Shown here piece by piece: positions 26,083 through 37,400 of a DNA stretch of 64,000 bases. A program made the position numbers and the translations under genes. The stretch comes from Saccharomyces paradoxus (lineage: Eukaryota; Ascomycota; Saccharomycetes; Saccharomycetales; Saccharomycetaceae). The notes under the pieces are model-generated. The model saw only the letters and a list, made by a program, of their open reading frames with translations. It made no database searches and was not told the DNA's origin. Every line of letters begins with the position of its first letter. The stretch's first letter is position 1. Location of the stretch: contig NC_047490.1 in assembly GCF_002079055.1 (NCBI RefSeq), positions 1,054,001 through 1,118,000 of the forward strand. Reading direction: 5' to 3'.

Positions 26083-26337
26083 CTTCTAGTGCTTTGCGGT
26101 GCTTCTTTCGTGATTTTGTACTTACGATGACCAGTATTATTTGCCTCAATATTATACCCCATGCTTATTCGAGCCGAATAACGCCCTTATCATTATACAC
26201 GAGAACTAAAATGTCAGGAATTTTTAAGGAAAAAGGGAAGTATTCATATATACATACCTACTCTACTACTTGTCAACGATATTGTGGTCTATAAACGCAC
26301 AGACTACGACGTGTAGCAATAATAACGTACTTTTTAT

Positions 26338-27834
26338 ATGTCAGAGGGAAAGATAGACGAATTCATGGCCATCACTGGCGCTGATGACGCAGCCATTGCC
26401 ACTCAATTCATCGAAATGGCAGACGGTAACTTGGACACTGCCATATCATTGTTTTTCGAAAATGGTGGAGCTGCTTTACTGAGTAGTAATAATACGCCAG
26501 CTCCATCCAATTCAGCTCCTATGGCATCTATCTCAGCAGATGCAAATGCAGATGCACAATTGGCGGAGAGGCTACAAAGGGAAGCTTATCAACAACAACA
26601 GCCCGAGCAAGATTATGTCAGGCCACCTGATGAGGCAAGACATGAAGTACTTACTGAGACTTCAGGATTCCCAATTTCTTATGGCGGCATTGGGGGAAGG
26701 TTTGAGCCATTGCATAGGGTAAACGATATGTTTGATGAAGGAAGACCGGAAAGCATTTTTAATCAACGGTTGGATGCCACAAACACTAATACATACATCA
26801 ATGATAACTCTTCAGATTCTTTGGAGTCTGAAGTGGAAAACGATGACGACGAATATGAGTATGTGGAAGAGCCGGTTATCGAACTTGACGAAGACGGCAA
26901 CATTAAGGAGTATACCAAATTAGTGAGAAAGCCTAAATTTATTTCTAAGGAGCAGAAGTTGGCTTTATTGTTTAAGCCTCCATTTTCGATTATGTCCAAA
27001 CTCGATTTAGACGCCGCAAAGCAAAAGGCAAGGACGAAGCAAAAATGGATAATGATTAACATTCAGGATTCAGGAATCTTTCAATGCCAAGCCCTCAACA
27101 GGGATTTGTGGTCGTCCAGACCGGTAAAAACTATTATCAAAGAGAATTTCATTTTTTTACAGTATCAATATGAATCTCGTAATGCTCAGCCCTATCTACA
27201 GTTTTATCACTTGAATAATAAGGATGATTTACCTCATATCGCCATACTGGATCCAATCACTGGTGAACGTGTCAAGCAATGGAATAGGGTTGTTCCCATT
27301 CCAGAACAATTCATCTCGGAAATTAATGAGTTTTTAGCCTCATTTTCGCTAGATCCCAAGGTCACTAATCCTACGGTTAATGAACCTCCTCCTAAAGTGG
27401 ATCCAACAACTTTAACTGAAGAGCAACAAATGGAATTAGCCATCAAAGAGTCACTAAATAACAACTCGGTCGAATCAAACCAAGAAGAAGTACCGAATAC
27501 TGGTGAAGGACAGAAACAAGTACAAGAAATGGATCCATTTAGTACAATTGAAGCCAGAGTACATCCAGAACCGCCGAATAAACCAGGAATCACCACAAGA
27601 ATTCAAATACGTACCGGTGATGGCTCCAGACTAGTTCGTAGATTCAATGCTCTGGAGGACACCGTGCGTACTATTTATGAGGTTATCAAGACAGAAATGG
27701 ATGGTTTTGTGGATTCAAGATTCACACTGAATGATCATCAAAGAGAGGATTTAATTGATAAACTAAATATGACCATAGCGGACGCCGGCTTAAAAAATAG
27801 TTCTCTACTAGTTGAGAAACTTGATCCCGAGTAG
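26338..27834 (+). CDS. UBX5: Ubx5, UBX-domain cofactor of Cdc48
   Basis: This 498-residue protein matches Ubx5 (YDR330W, UBXD7 type), an adaptor that brings Cdc48 to ubiquitinated or neddylated cullin-bound targets. It acts in Rpb1 turnover and in DNA-protein crosslink repair. Domains in order are a UBA at 1-45 (IDEFMAITGADDAAIATQFIE), an acidic linker (about 160-190), a UAS thioredoxin-like domain at about 215-345, a UIM-like helix near 362-376 (EEQQMELAIKESLNN), and a C-terminal UBX domain at about 415-498 (TTRIQIRTGDGSRLVRRF). The order and length are those of the family. Confidence 0.95.
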   Translation: MSEGKIDEFMAITGADDAAIATQFIEMADGNLDTAISLFFENGGAALLSSNNTPAPSNSAPMASISADANADAQLAERLQREAYQQQQPEQDYVRPPDEARHEVLTETSGFPISYGGIGGRFEPLHRVNDMFDEGRPESIFNQRLDATNTNTYINDNSSDSLESEVENDDDEYEYVEEPVIELDEDGNIKEYTKLVRKPKFISKEQKLALLFKPPFSIMSKLDLDAAKQKARTKQKWIMINIQDSGIFQCQALNRDLWSSRPVKTIIKENFIFLQYQYESRNAQPYLQFYHLNNKDDLPHIAILDPITGERVKQWNRVVPIPEQFISEINEFLASFSLDPKVTNPTVNEPPPKVDPTTLTEEQQMELAIKESLNNNSVESNQEEVPNTGEGQKQVQEMDPFSTIEARVHPEPPNKPGITTRIQIRTGDGSRLVRRFNALEDTVRTIYEVIKTEMDGFVDSRFTLNDHQREDLIDKLNMTIADAGLKNSSLLVEKLDPE

Positions 27835-28045
27835 AATAAACACATCGTGTGGTGGCAGGTTCCTTGATATAATATTTATATATAGATGAGCACTTATAAA
27901 ATGACGGAAATACCCGGATTTCGTATTTTTTAGTTTTCCCTTCAACACGCCAACAAAGAAAAAACACATACAAGAAGATAGAGAATGGTGTAAATACAGA
28001 ATATATACCGTATTTTAGCATAACAAACTGTAGGAGCCAAGCAAA

Positions 28046-29281
28046 ATGCGTATAGCAATGCATCTGTCGCTGTTGCTTCTATATTTGTTCTTACTGCCCT
28101 TTTCAGGAGCAAATAATACAGATGCTACACACGAAGCCGGACCGACGAACACAAATAACTGGGCCGTATTAGTATCCACGTCGCGGTTCTGGTTCAATTA
28201 CAGGCATATGGCTAATGTGCTTAGTATGTACAGAACTGTGAAGAGATTGGGTATACCGGATTCACAAATAATATTGATGCTGAGTGATGATGTCGCCTGC
28301 AATTCAAGGAACCTATTTCCTGGAAGTGTCTTTAACAACAAGGATCACGCCATTGACCTTTACGGAGACTCTGTCGAAGTCGACTATAGGGGTTACGAAG
28401 TTACCGTGGAAAACTTCATAAGGTTGTTGACGGATAGATGGACGGAAGACCATCCTAAATCTAAACGGTTGTTGACGGATGAAAATTCAAATATATTCAT
28501 CTATATGACAGGTCATGGTGGCGATGATTTTTTAAAGTTCCAAGACGCTGAAGAAATTGCTTCTGAAGATATTGCAGATGCATTCCAGCAAATGTACGAA
28601 AAGAAAAGGTACAATGAGATATTCTTCATGATAGATACTTGTCAGGCGAACACGATGTATTCCAAGTTTTATTCTCCAAATATCCTGGCCGTAGGCTCGA
28701 GTGAAATGGATGAAAGCTCATATTCGCACCACTCAGACGTAGAAATAGGAGTTGCTGTTATTGATAGATTCACATATTACTGTCTGGATTTCCTGGAACA
28801 AATCGACAAAAATTCTACTTTAACTTTACAAGACCTTTTTGATTCATTTACGTTCGAAAAGATTCACTCCCATGTGGGTGTCAGGACTGATTTGTTTGAT
28901 AGGGATCCGTCAGAAGTTCTGATTACAGATTTTTTTGCGAATGTGCAAAATGTGATTCCTGATGATTCAAGGCCTGTTTCCATGAGTCATTATCATCATT
29001 ACAAAGACAATATCAGTACTGCTCAGTATGAGCTTAACAATAATGTACTAGATTTGGCATTGGAAACATACCGTAAAAACAATAAATCCTCTAGGATTGG
29101 CAAGAACTTTAAAAACATCAAGTCTACTAGCGCATTGAATGTTGATATAGACTCCAACGAATGTTTCTTCACCTCTTTCAAACAATCAACTACGATAGTA
29201 TTTGCGCTTATAGTAACTGTTCTGTTGTTCATGCTGAGAGGAAACACCACCAAAGTGACCTATGACCTGTATACTAATTAA
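28046..29281 (+). CDS. GPI8: Gpi8, catalytic subunit of GPI transamidase
   Basis: This 411-residue protein is Gpi8 (YDR331W), the cysteine protease-like subunit that cuts the C-terminal signal of precursor proteins and attaches the GPI anchor in the ER lumen, working with Gaa1, Gpi16, Gpi17 and Gab1. A signal peptide covers residues 1-22. The C13 (legumain/caspase-like) domain carries catalytic His157 in MTGHGGD and Cys199 in IDTCQA, at the positions known for the S. cerevisiae enzyme. A C-terminal transmembrane helix lies near residues 380-398. It is complete. Confidence 0.98.
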   Translation: MRIAMHLSLLLLYLFLLPFSGANNTDATHEAGPTNTNNWAVLVSTSRFWFNYRHMANVLSMYRTVKRLGIPDSQIILMLSDDVACNSRNLFPGSVFNNKDHAIDLYGDSVEVDYRGYEVTVENFIRLLTDRWTEDHPKSKRLLTDENSNIFIYMTGHGGDDFLKFQDAEEIASEDIADAFQQMYEKKRYNEIFFMIDTCQANTMYSKFYSPNILAVGSSEMDESSYSHHSDVEIGVAVIDRFTYYCLDFLEQIDKNSTLTLQDLFDSFTFEKIHSHVGVRTDLFDRDPSEVLITDFFANVQNVIPDDSRPVSMSHYHHYKDNISTAQYELNNNVLDLALETYRKNNKSSRIGKNFKNIKSTSALNVDIDSNECFFTSFKQSTTIVFALIVTVLLFMLRGNTTKVTYDLYTN

Positions 29282-29449
29282 AACACTTTTATTCCTCTTT
29301 TCGTATTAAGCATATTTTTACATTTAGATATTATTTTTTTTTTTTTGGTAGAGTAAATTTCATAAACAACTTTTTCATAACGTCAAACAATAGATTTTTA
29401 TCTTTATAACAATGGAAAAAGTTTACTAGAGCCATGACTATAATAAAAT

Positions 29450-31519
29450 ATGATCTCAGAGTTAGCCACTAGAATCTCGACATATTCTATATCATTCAAA
29501 TTTCAACGCATTAAAATCTTAAAACGTTGTTACTCAGTTCCCGTACTCAGAGATTACCAACAAGATGCTATAAATGCCTGTGTGAGTTCTATTCGACAAG
29601 GAACCAAGAGAATCGGTGTATCATTAGCCACTGGGGGCGGTAAGACAGTGATATTCTCAAACCTCATCAACCAATTGCGGCAAAACTATTTCAAGGAAAA
29701 CGAAGGAAATTTTAAATCCTTGATCCTAGTTCACAGGAGAGAGCTGGCCTTACAAGCGACAACCACTCTCAAAAAAATATTTCCCAACTTGAAGGTCCAC
29801 ATAGAAATGGGAAAATATGATTGCGATATTGAAGATTCTGACGTGATTGTGGCATCCGTTCAGACGTTGATTAGAAGACTCGATAAATATGATACTGATT
29901 CAGTGAATCTCATAATTATTGATGAAGCCCATCATTCTGTGGCTAATTCCTATAGAAGTATCTTGGATCATTTTAATGCCTCGACTGCAGAAACGAAAAT
30001 TCCTGTTATTGGCTTTAGTGCGACTTTTGAAAGGGCAGATAAAAGAGCTCTGTCAATGGTCATGGATAAAATTGTGTATCACAGGGGGATTCTGGAAATG
30101 ATTGACGACAAGTGGCTATGTGAGGCTAAATTTACATCAGTCAAAGTTGAGGCAGACTTATCTACTGTTAAAAGCACTACAGATGACTTCCAGCTAGCAC
30201 CGCTATCGTCCATAATGAATACAAATGAAATTAATGAAGTAATCCTGAAAACATACTTACATAAAAAGCAAGAGAAATCGTTAAAATCAACATTATTATT
30301 TGGCGTTGATAAAACCCATGTACGAAGTTTGCATAAATTATTTAAAGACAATGGTATCGACACGGACTATGTCACTTCGGATACAAAACAGATAGAACGA
30401 GATAATATGATTCAAAAATTTAAGAATGGGGAAACTGAAGTACTTATGAACTGTGGAATATTCACTGAAGGAACAGATATGCCAAACATTGATTGTATAT
30501 TACTCTGTAGACCCACAAAATCACGTTCACTTTTAATTCAAATGATTGGAAGAGGTTTGCGGTTACACCACTCCAAAGACCACTGTCATATCATTGACTT
30601 CATTGGAGCTTCTAATGTTGGAGTAGTTTCTGCGCCCACGCTACTAGGTATAAAGAGTGATGATACTGAACTTGATGATGCTACAGTAGAAGATTTGAAA
30701 GCAATTCAAGGAGAGATAATAGCTAAACAACAAAAAATCGACGAAAGATTAAAGACTCTATTCCAGACTAATGAAACAGCAATGGAAAATGTATCTGAAA
30801 GAAATAGCGCTGTAAATTGGATTCAAAATGCAAATTCACTTGATTTAACCTTGTGCTCTTTTGATAGTTTTAGGAATTTTACACAGAGCAATAACTCATA
30901 TCCAGCTGGCAAGGAATTTGATGAAGCTTCTGAAGCAGTAAAAGAAATGGAGCTGTTAATGAACTCACAATATCCGTGGGTGAAATTTGCGTTCAATGCG
31001 TGGGGCCTCCCTTTAAAAGGCAAAAATCATTTGAGAATATACAAAGAAAAATCAGAAGACAAGTCGTCGGTAATATATCACCTAAAAATGTATCGACAAT
31101 TGCCGTCTTTTATAACAAATAAATACGCAGACTATGTTCCAAAAAGTATAATAAAAGACGCTAGCCTTTGGAATGTGATGTCAAAGGTGGAAAAAATTAT
31201 AAATACTCTAAATTCGGACTTGGAAGGACAAACAATGCAGTACCAGGCAATATCGAGTAAATTCTCGAAATGGAGACACGCAATTCCTACGCCAAAGCAG
31301 AGAGACTTTGTTTTCAGAAAATTGAAGAAAGTATATGGTGAGTCTTCAAAAGATTTTATGAGTTTATCTTTGGATGATGTTACCGCTTATATAGATACTA
31401 AGATGACGAAAGGAGATGCCTCCAACTTAATCTTTGCTAGCAGTTTAGCACCTGTCTACCCGTTGAAATCACTATTACGAATTTTAGAATATCAAAAAAG
31501 AAGACCATTCATGAAGTAA
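29450..31519 (+). CDS. IRC3: Irc3, mitochondrial branched-DNA helicase
   Basis: This 689-residue superfamily 2 helicase matches Irc3 (YDR332W), which helps maintain mitochondrial DNA by unwinding branched structures. The first ~30 residues are basic and Ser/Thr-rich without acidic residues after residue 4, as in a mitochondrial presequence. Motif I is ATGGGKT (60-66), motif II is DEAH (158-161), motif III is GFSAT, and motif VI is QMIGRGLRL. The C-terminal ~250 residues form the yeast-specific extension needed for mtDNA work. It has the full family length. Confidence 0.95.
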   Translation: MISELATRISTYSISFKFQRIKILKRCYSVPVLRDYQQDAINACVSSIRQGTKRIGVSLATGGGKTVIFSNLINQLRQNYFKENEGNFKSLILVHRRELALQATTTLKKIFPNLKVHIEMGKYDCDIEDSDVIVASVQTLIRRLDKYDTDSVNLIIIDEAHHSVANSYRSILDHFNASTAETKIPVIGFSATFERADKRALSMVMDKIVYHRGILEMIDDKWLCEAKFTSVKVEADLSTVKSTTDDFQLAPLSSIMNTNEINEVILKTYLHKKQEKSLKSTLLFGVDKTHVRSLHKLFKDNGIDTDYVTSDTKQIERDNMIQKFKNGETEVLMNCGIFTEGTDMPNIDCILLCRPTKSRSLLIQMIGRGLRLHHSKDHCHIIDFIGASNVGVVSAPTLLGIKSDDTELDDATVEDLKAIQGEIIAKQQKIDERLKTLFQTNETAMENVSERNSAVNWIQNANSLDLTLCSFDSFRNFTQSNNSYPAGKEFDEASEAVKEMELLMNSQYPWVKFAFNAWGLPLKGKNHLRIYKEKSEDKSSVIYHLKMYRQLPSFITNKYADYVPKSIIKDASLWNVMSKVEKIINTLNSDLEGQTMQYQAISSKFSKWRHAIPTPKQRDFVFRKLKKVYGESSKDFMSLSLDDVTAYIDTKMTKGDASNLIFASSLAPVYPLKSLLRILEYQKRRPFMK

Positions 31520-31719
31520 AATCTGTACTTACATAAAAGTGTATATATCAATATACAATCACTGGTATATATGTAATGGTGTGAATCATAGGTTAAGCCA
31601 CTCGTATATGAATTTCATTCATGATCTCATTCTTTCCGATTATGCAGCGACTAATGTGTAATTCTAATTGAGTGATTTAGCCTCACTTTGCGTAATTGAA
31701 AAATAAACTACAACCTCTC

Positions 31720-33900
31720 TTATTGGGCTTCATTCTCGTTTGATTCCTCATTTTGGTGAATGTACTGTTGCAAAGATATTTGTCTAATTTGATTCAACAG
31801 GTCCTCATCTTGCATTCTTTCCGCCTGTAGGACAGCTAAATCCTTGTCATTAATGAAGCTTTTGATGTTCTCAATAACGTCGATAGACTCTTTTGACGTA
31901 GGCATTGGTGGTAATACGTCAAATTCATACACTTCATTATCAGACCAGATAGATGATGGAATTGCTGCCATTACTGAAGACTCTTCAGATAATATGGCGA
32001 ATCTTAATAAGTTAATTGGGATTCCTGCAATAAAGAAAGGCAATTGAGAATCGCTAATTCCATCATGATTTTGCCCATCATTCGAATCAATTGTAACCTT
32101 ACCATTATGGTAATCCTGTAAAATATTCGATATTTCATTATGCAAAAATGCTACCTCTTCGTTTTTATTCCACAGCAATGGGAACCGAGCCATATATGCT
32201 CTCAATTCCAAAATTTCTGCCAAATGGCCATCAATAGATAAGTTTTTAGTTAGTGCATGGTCACCCAAGAGTTTCTCCTTGAATAGTTCTGATAGTTGTA
32301 AAGGATGGTGCTTAAAAGCTTTTAGAAGTGCATTCCGTGCGGAACTCATCTCCTTTATTCTTAAGTAACTTAATACTACCCCTAACGAAAATCCTAAGGT
32401 ATTCCACTGTTTGTAACAGTTCATTAATGGGGAGTCGGATAGTTCAATGATATACTGATAGTCATTATCCAACAGAAAGTAATGATCGAGGAAATATCTG
32501 CATCCTAAAGGATCTTCTAACGGGCTCAGTGACCAGAGAACTTTTGTCCATTCACTAGCGGTTCCTATAACACCTCTTTGAGCAAGAGATTGGATATACC
32601 TAAATATTGCCAAATAAAACTGCCTGTTGAAGAAGTATATATAAGGTAGTTGACAATTCAAGGAATCGAAAGTAATATTGCCTTTCAAAGCTCTATCGAA
32701 GACGAAAAGTGCTCTTTGTAACAAGCCATTAGTGTTTGATCTATCACCTTGTCTAATAAATATCAAGGCGACTTGTAAAAGTCCGGGCACATGGTACGGA
32801 AATTTCGAAGAAATCAAGTTTATAAGGGCTTCATGATCAGGATGAACAATAACACTTAAGTAAAAGTCCATCATTGATTTCTTGCTCAAGTCGGAATTCA
32901 GGGGTTCAAACTTATAAAATGAAATAAATTTTTGCCATTGGCTGACATCGTTTTGAATAACATCTTTCCAATCTGACGGCCTCTCCCATAATTGCCAATC
33001 TAAAAGATCATCAGAATTTAAAAGTTTCATAGATAACTCACCTCTTTGAGTAGGGATCCAGTCATCTCTTATCTTGGTAAATTTCAAATGATGCGGATGC
33101 ATTCCAGGACCATTAGGCGCCAATCTATGGTCTTTTCCGCCCCAGTTTCTAATCAATCTCTTCAGTCTTTGAATTTGTTTTAGCTGCTGAGGGGATACGG
33201 GTGTAGATGTCATCGAATCAATATCTTCAAGCGACTCTGGAGAAATATCATCAAACAACAGTTTAAATTCGGTATGGGGATCCAATTTTTTGAAATCATC
33301 TTGAAAGAACTTGCAAGAATGTCTTAAACATGAAATGGGAAATTTCGTGAACCCCGGATCGCTTTCTAAACTTAAAAAGGACTTCCAAGGTTGACTAAAT
33401 GCTTCCTCTGGTTCAGATGCCGTGAAGAAACCTTCTTCATTAGTGTCGTCATTTTTCTTACTCTTACCGTACTTCAGTATATCAGTTTTCTTGAACTGTT
33501 GTATGATTTTGTCAAATTCTTCATCATCATCATCATCATCATCGGAATTGTTATATTTCACAGCCTCGGCGGTGTGGTTTTTTTGCTTCCTCTTTGCCTT
33601 TTTATTCTTTTTTCTTCTAGAAGACTTCGATGCTAAGGTAATTCTTTCAGCTTGAACATTACTTTGAGCATCACGCTCCCCAGTATTAGCAGTTTCTTCA
33701 TCCTGTTCAGAGAGCTGCCCTTCGTCACTAGCATTATCTGAATCACGCACACTGTCCATCATAGAAAAGATATTCTCTCGTTTCTGGCTATTAGTGGCAG
33801 CACTTTTACCACTGGTCACTTTATTCGCGCCGGCATTTGATAACAGCGACTCTAGCAAGGCGTTATCATCTTGTAACCTCCTCAATGCCCTAGAACTCAT
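31720..33900 (-). CDS. RQC1: Rqc1, ribosome quality control complex subunit
   Basis: This 726-residue protein matches Rqc1 (YDR333C, TCF25 family). With Ltn1, Rqc2 and Cdc48 it handles nascent chains on stalled 60S subunits. The N-terminus is basic and then strongly charged. It contains a polylysine/arginine tract (SSRRKKNKKAKRKQKN) that in S. cerevisiae Rqc1 is known to affect its own level, and an Asp run ([10 protein letters not shown]) encoded by a trinucleotide repeat. The TCF25-type helical repeat domain covers about 200-620. The frame is open upstream to 33936 but begins there with TTG, so the ATG at 33900 (MSSRALRRLQ) is used. Confidence 0.95.
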   Translation of the reverse strand: MSSRALRRLQDDNALLESLLSNAGANKVTSGKSAATNSQKRENIFSMMDSVRDSDNASDEGQLSEQDEETANTGERDAQSNVQAERITLASKSSRRKKNKKAKRKQKNHTAEAVKYNNSDDDDDDDEEFDKIIQQFKKTDILKYGKSKKNDDTNEEGFFTASEPEEAFSQPWKSFLSLESDPGFTKFPISCLRHSCKFFQDDFKKLDPHTEFKLLFDDISPESLEDIDSMTSTPVSPQQLKQIQRLKRLIRNWGGKDHRLAPNGPGMHPHHLKFTKIRDDWIPTQRGELSMKLLNSDDLLDWQLWERPSDWKDVIQNDVSQWQKFISFYKFEPLNSDLSKKSMMDFYLSVIVHPDHEALINLISSKFPYHVPGLLQVALIFIRQGDRSNTNGLLQRALFVFDRALKGNITFDSLNCQLPYIYFFNRQFYLAIFRYIQSLAQRGVIGTASEWTKVLWSLSPLEDPLGCRYFLDHYFLLDNDYQYIIELSDSPLMNCYKQWNTLGFSLGVVLSYLRIKEMSSARNALLKAFKHHPLQLSELFKEKLLGDHALTKNLSIDGHLAEILELRAYMARFPLLWNKNEEVAFLHNEISNILQDYHNGKVTIDSNDGQNHDGISDSQLPFFIAGIPINLLRFAILSEESSVMAAIPSSIWSDNEVYEFDVLPPMPTSKESIDVIENIKSFINDKDLAVLQAERMQDEDLLNQIRQISLQQYIHQNEESNENEAQ
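33518..33543 (-). repeat. Trinucleotide (TCA/GAT) repeat coding poly-Asp in RQC1
   Basis: A run of about seven to eight TCA/CAT-phase triplets on the plus strand encodes consecutive Asp residues on the minus strand. It is a likely length-variable site among strains. Confidence 0.75.
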
Positions 33901-34407
33901 GTTCGGATATTTTGCGAATATATTTAGAAGATTCAAGTGCCTGTATTCAGATTTTTAATTGGCATATGCTGCGATGTATACACTACCTATAAGCATTTTT
34001 ATTATACGTTAGTGCAATAGTGAAAAATATTGCTGATATAATATTACCCTGTTATATCTTTATACGAACATAGTTTAAGGGTAATAGTTGTTGAAATTTT
34101 TTTTTTTCAGTTTTCATTACTACTTTTTTTTTAAGATCCTTCGGTGGCGTTTCGCGACAACTACGAAGAAAAAAAAAGAGGAGACTTGAAGAAATAGTGC
34201 AAAGGTATAGCGGAATTCTGAAGTGTTTACGTGCAAAAAGGGTAGAGTTTGAGCTTTAAACTAGACAAGACCCACAGCATTCGATCACTGCATTTGAGAG
34301 GTATTCAACACTACCATTTTAACTCTAAGAAAATATTTCCTTAAGCTGAAAATTTATGAATTCTAACTGCTCTTTGCATTTTCCAAGTTATTGCATTACA
34401 AGAATAT
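33901..34407. promoter_or_regulatory. RQC1-SWR1 divergent promoter
   Basis: This 507 bp region lies between two divergent start codons. It contains long T-runs at about 34098-34108 and 34124-34132 and an A-run at about 34168-34178. Such runs are typical nucleosome-depleting poly(dA:dT) tracts of yeast bidirectional promoters. No gene or RNA is supported. Confidence 0.5.
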
Positions 34408-37400
34408 ATGACCACATCTCGTAAATCGCATACGAAAGACAAAAAGGCTAGTGGTGAACAGGATCTGGCGGATTTGAAGTTTAAGTATGACCTTCTGACG
34501 AATGAGCTTTTCCACTTAAGGGAGTTTGTTTCACTGATAGACTATGATCCAACCCATTTCAATGACTCTGAAAGTTTTCAGAAGTTTCTCAAGGACACAC
34601 ACTTGTTGCTAGAGGAGGGAGCAGAAACTTCTGCTAATGACGTAATAAAGAAAAGCACAAATGGCGATCTCACTCGCAGAAGACGTAACCTCAGAACATC
34701 AACAGTTGTTAGCTCTGAAACGACCAATGATAAAAAGGGTGATATAGAACAGAAGCTAGAAAGCATCGCACCCTTAGTGCGAAATAAATGTCAAGAACTA
34801 AAATATAGACTAAAGGATTATTCAAATACGAAATCTCTGGTACCGCAAAAAAGACCGATACAGCATTTAAAGAAGAGAGAGGTCACGAAGGCTTTGAAAT
34901 TTAAGAGTGAAAGAAAGGAAAATTTACCGGCATTGCCTGCCCCTAAAACTGAAGAAAAACATGATCGCATTGCAAAAGTCGAAGAGACTTCTCAAGCGTT
35001 CACGATTAAGTATCATTCTGATGACAGCTCCTTTGAAAACACTAGTGAACATTATAGTGATAATTTTTATTTTACCACATCATCCGAAGAGGAAGAAATA
35101 AAGAAGAAAAGAGGTAGAAAGAAAAAAAGACCGAGGATAAAACTGGTAGTTCACCCTCCAAAGCAAACAGTAACGAATCCGTTGCATGTAGTCAAGCCAA
35201 AATATGAAAACTTGCACGAATACATCGCTTCCTTTAAGTCACTAGAAGACGATTTAACACTGGAGGAATACAATCAATATATTGACGAACAAAGACAGCT
35301 TTTATCAAGACTCAAAAAGGGTATTGAAAACGGCGCATTGAAATATGACAAAGGAACGGACTCACTGCAACCCATAACATCCAAGGAAATTAAAACTATT
35401 CTAGCATATAAACCAGACCCGATTTCATATTTCTATAAACAACAAGACCTACAAATCCATACAGATCACTTAATTAACCAAGGTGTTCATATGAGCAAGC
35501 TATTTAGAAGTACGACAAAAGCAAGGATAGCCAGAGCCAAAAAGGTTTCTCAGATGATAGAACAGCATTTTAAACACGCAGCCGGTGCAGAAGAAAGAAA
35601 GGCAAAGGAGGAGGAGAGGCACAAAAAGTCATTAGCAAGGTTTGCAGTTCAAGCCGTTAAAAAAAGATGGAACATGGCTGAAAAGGCTTATAGGATTTTG
35701 AGAAAAGATGAAGAAGAACAGTTAAAAAGGATTGAGGGTAAACAGCATCTCTCTAAAATGTTAGAGAAAAGTACCCAATTGTTGGAAGCTCAACTAAACC
35801 AAGTTAACGAGGAAGAGAAAAGCAGCAATCTGTCTTCTGACTCAGATGACCTATTGAGTGAAAGTGATGTTGCTATGGATGAGGAATTATCAACATCTTC
35901 TGATGAAGACGAGGAAGTCGATGTTGATGTTGGGTTAAAAAATAGTCCAGTATCGACGGAAGCTACTCCGACCGACGAATCATTAAATCTAATACAATTG
36001 AAAGAAAAATACGGGCATCTTAATGGTTCGTCGACAGCATATGACTCAAGAAATAAAAATGGAAAGTTTCCGACGTTGGACGAGCATGAAAGTTCAAGTA
36101 GCGAAAATTCTATAATGACGGGAGAGGAATCCTCGATATATTCATCCTCTGAAAATGAAAGTCTAAACGAAAATGAACGAGAATCCGAAGATAAAACTCC
36201 ATCTGTGGGTTTAAGTGCATTATTTGGTAAAGGTGAAGAGTCAGATGGGGAATTCGACCTTGATGATAGCGAAGATTTTGCGGTTAACAGTTCATCTGCA
36301 GAAGGCGAAGAACTTGAAAAAGATCAAATGGGGGATTCAGCCGCCAATATTGAAAAAGCACGCGAACTTGACCATACTCAAAATGAAAATAGGAATGATA
36401 TAAAAGGTATCGAAGAAGATGTCCAGACAAAAATACAAGAAGAACAATTATCAGTGGTAGATGTACCTGTTCCATCTTTACTAAGAGGGAACTTAAGGAC
36501 GTACCAGAAACAAGGTTTGAACTGGTTAGCCTCTCTTTACAACAATCACACAAACGGTATTTTGGCAGATGAAATGGGGTTAGGTAAAACTATTCAGACG
36601 ATCTCTTTGCTAGCGTATTTAGCCTGTGAAAAGGAAAACTGGGGGCCACATCTCATTGTTGTTCCTACATCAGTTTTGCTGAATTGGGAGATGGAATTCA
36701 AAAGGTTTGCACCTGGATTTAAAGTTTTAACATATTACGGTTCTCCTCAACAACGTAAAGAGAAAAGGAAAGGTTGGAATAAGCCTGATGCCTTTCACGT
36801 TTGTATTGTTTCTTATCAATTAGTAGTTCAAGACCAGCATTCTTTTAAGAGAAAGAGATGGCAATATATGGTGCTGGATGAAGCCCATAATATCAAAAAC
36901 TTTAGATCTACAAGATGGCAGGCACTTTTGAATTTCAACACACAAAGAAGGCTCCTGTTGACTGGTACGCCTTTGCAAAATAACCTCGCTGAGCTGTGGT
37001 CATTATTGTATTTCTTAATGCCACAGACTGTTATTGACGGGAAAAAGGTATCCGGATTTGCTGACCTTGATGCATTCCAACAATGGTTTGGACGGCCTGT
37101 CGATAAAATTATTGAAACGGGTCAGAATTTTGGACAGGACAAGGAAACGAAAAAGACTGTTGCCAAGTTGCATCAAGTTTTACGTCCATATCTTTTAAGA
37201 AGGTTAAAGGCTGATGTTGAGAAACAAATGCCAGCGAAATATGAACATATCGTCTATTGTAAGCTATCTAAAAGGCAAAGATTCTTATACGATGATTTCA
37301 TGTCAAGAGCTCAGACGAAGGCGACTCTAGCTAGTGGAAATTTTATGTCTATTGTCAACTGTTTGATGCAGTTGAGAAAAGTGTGTAACCATCCCAATTT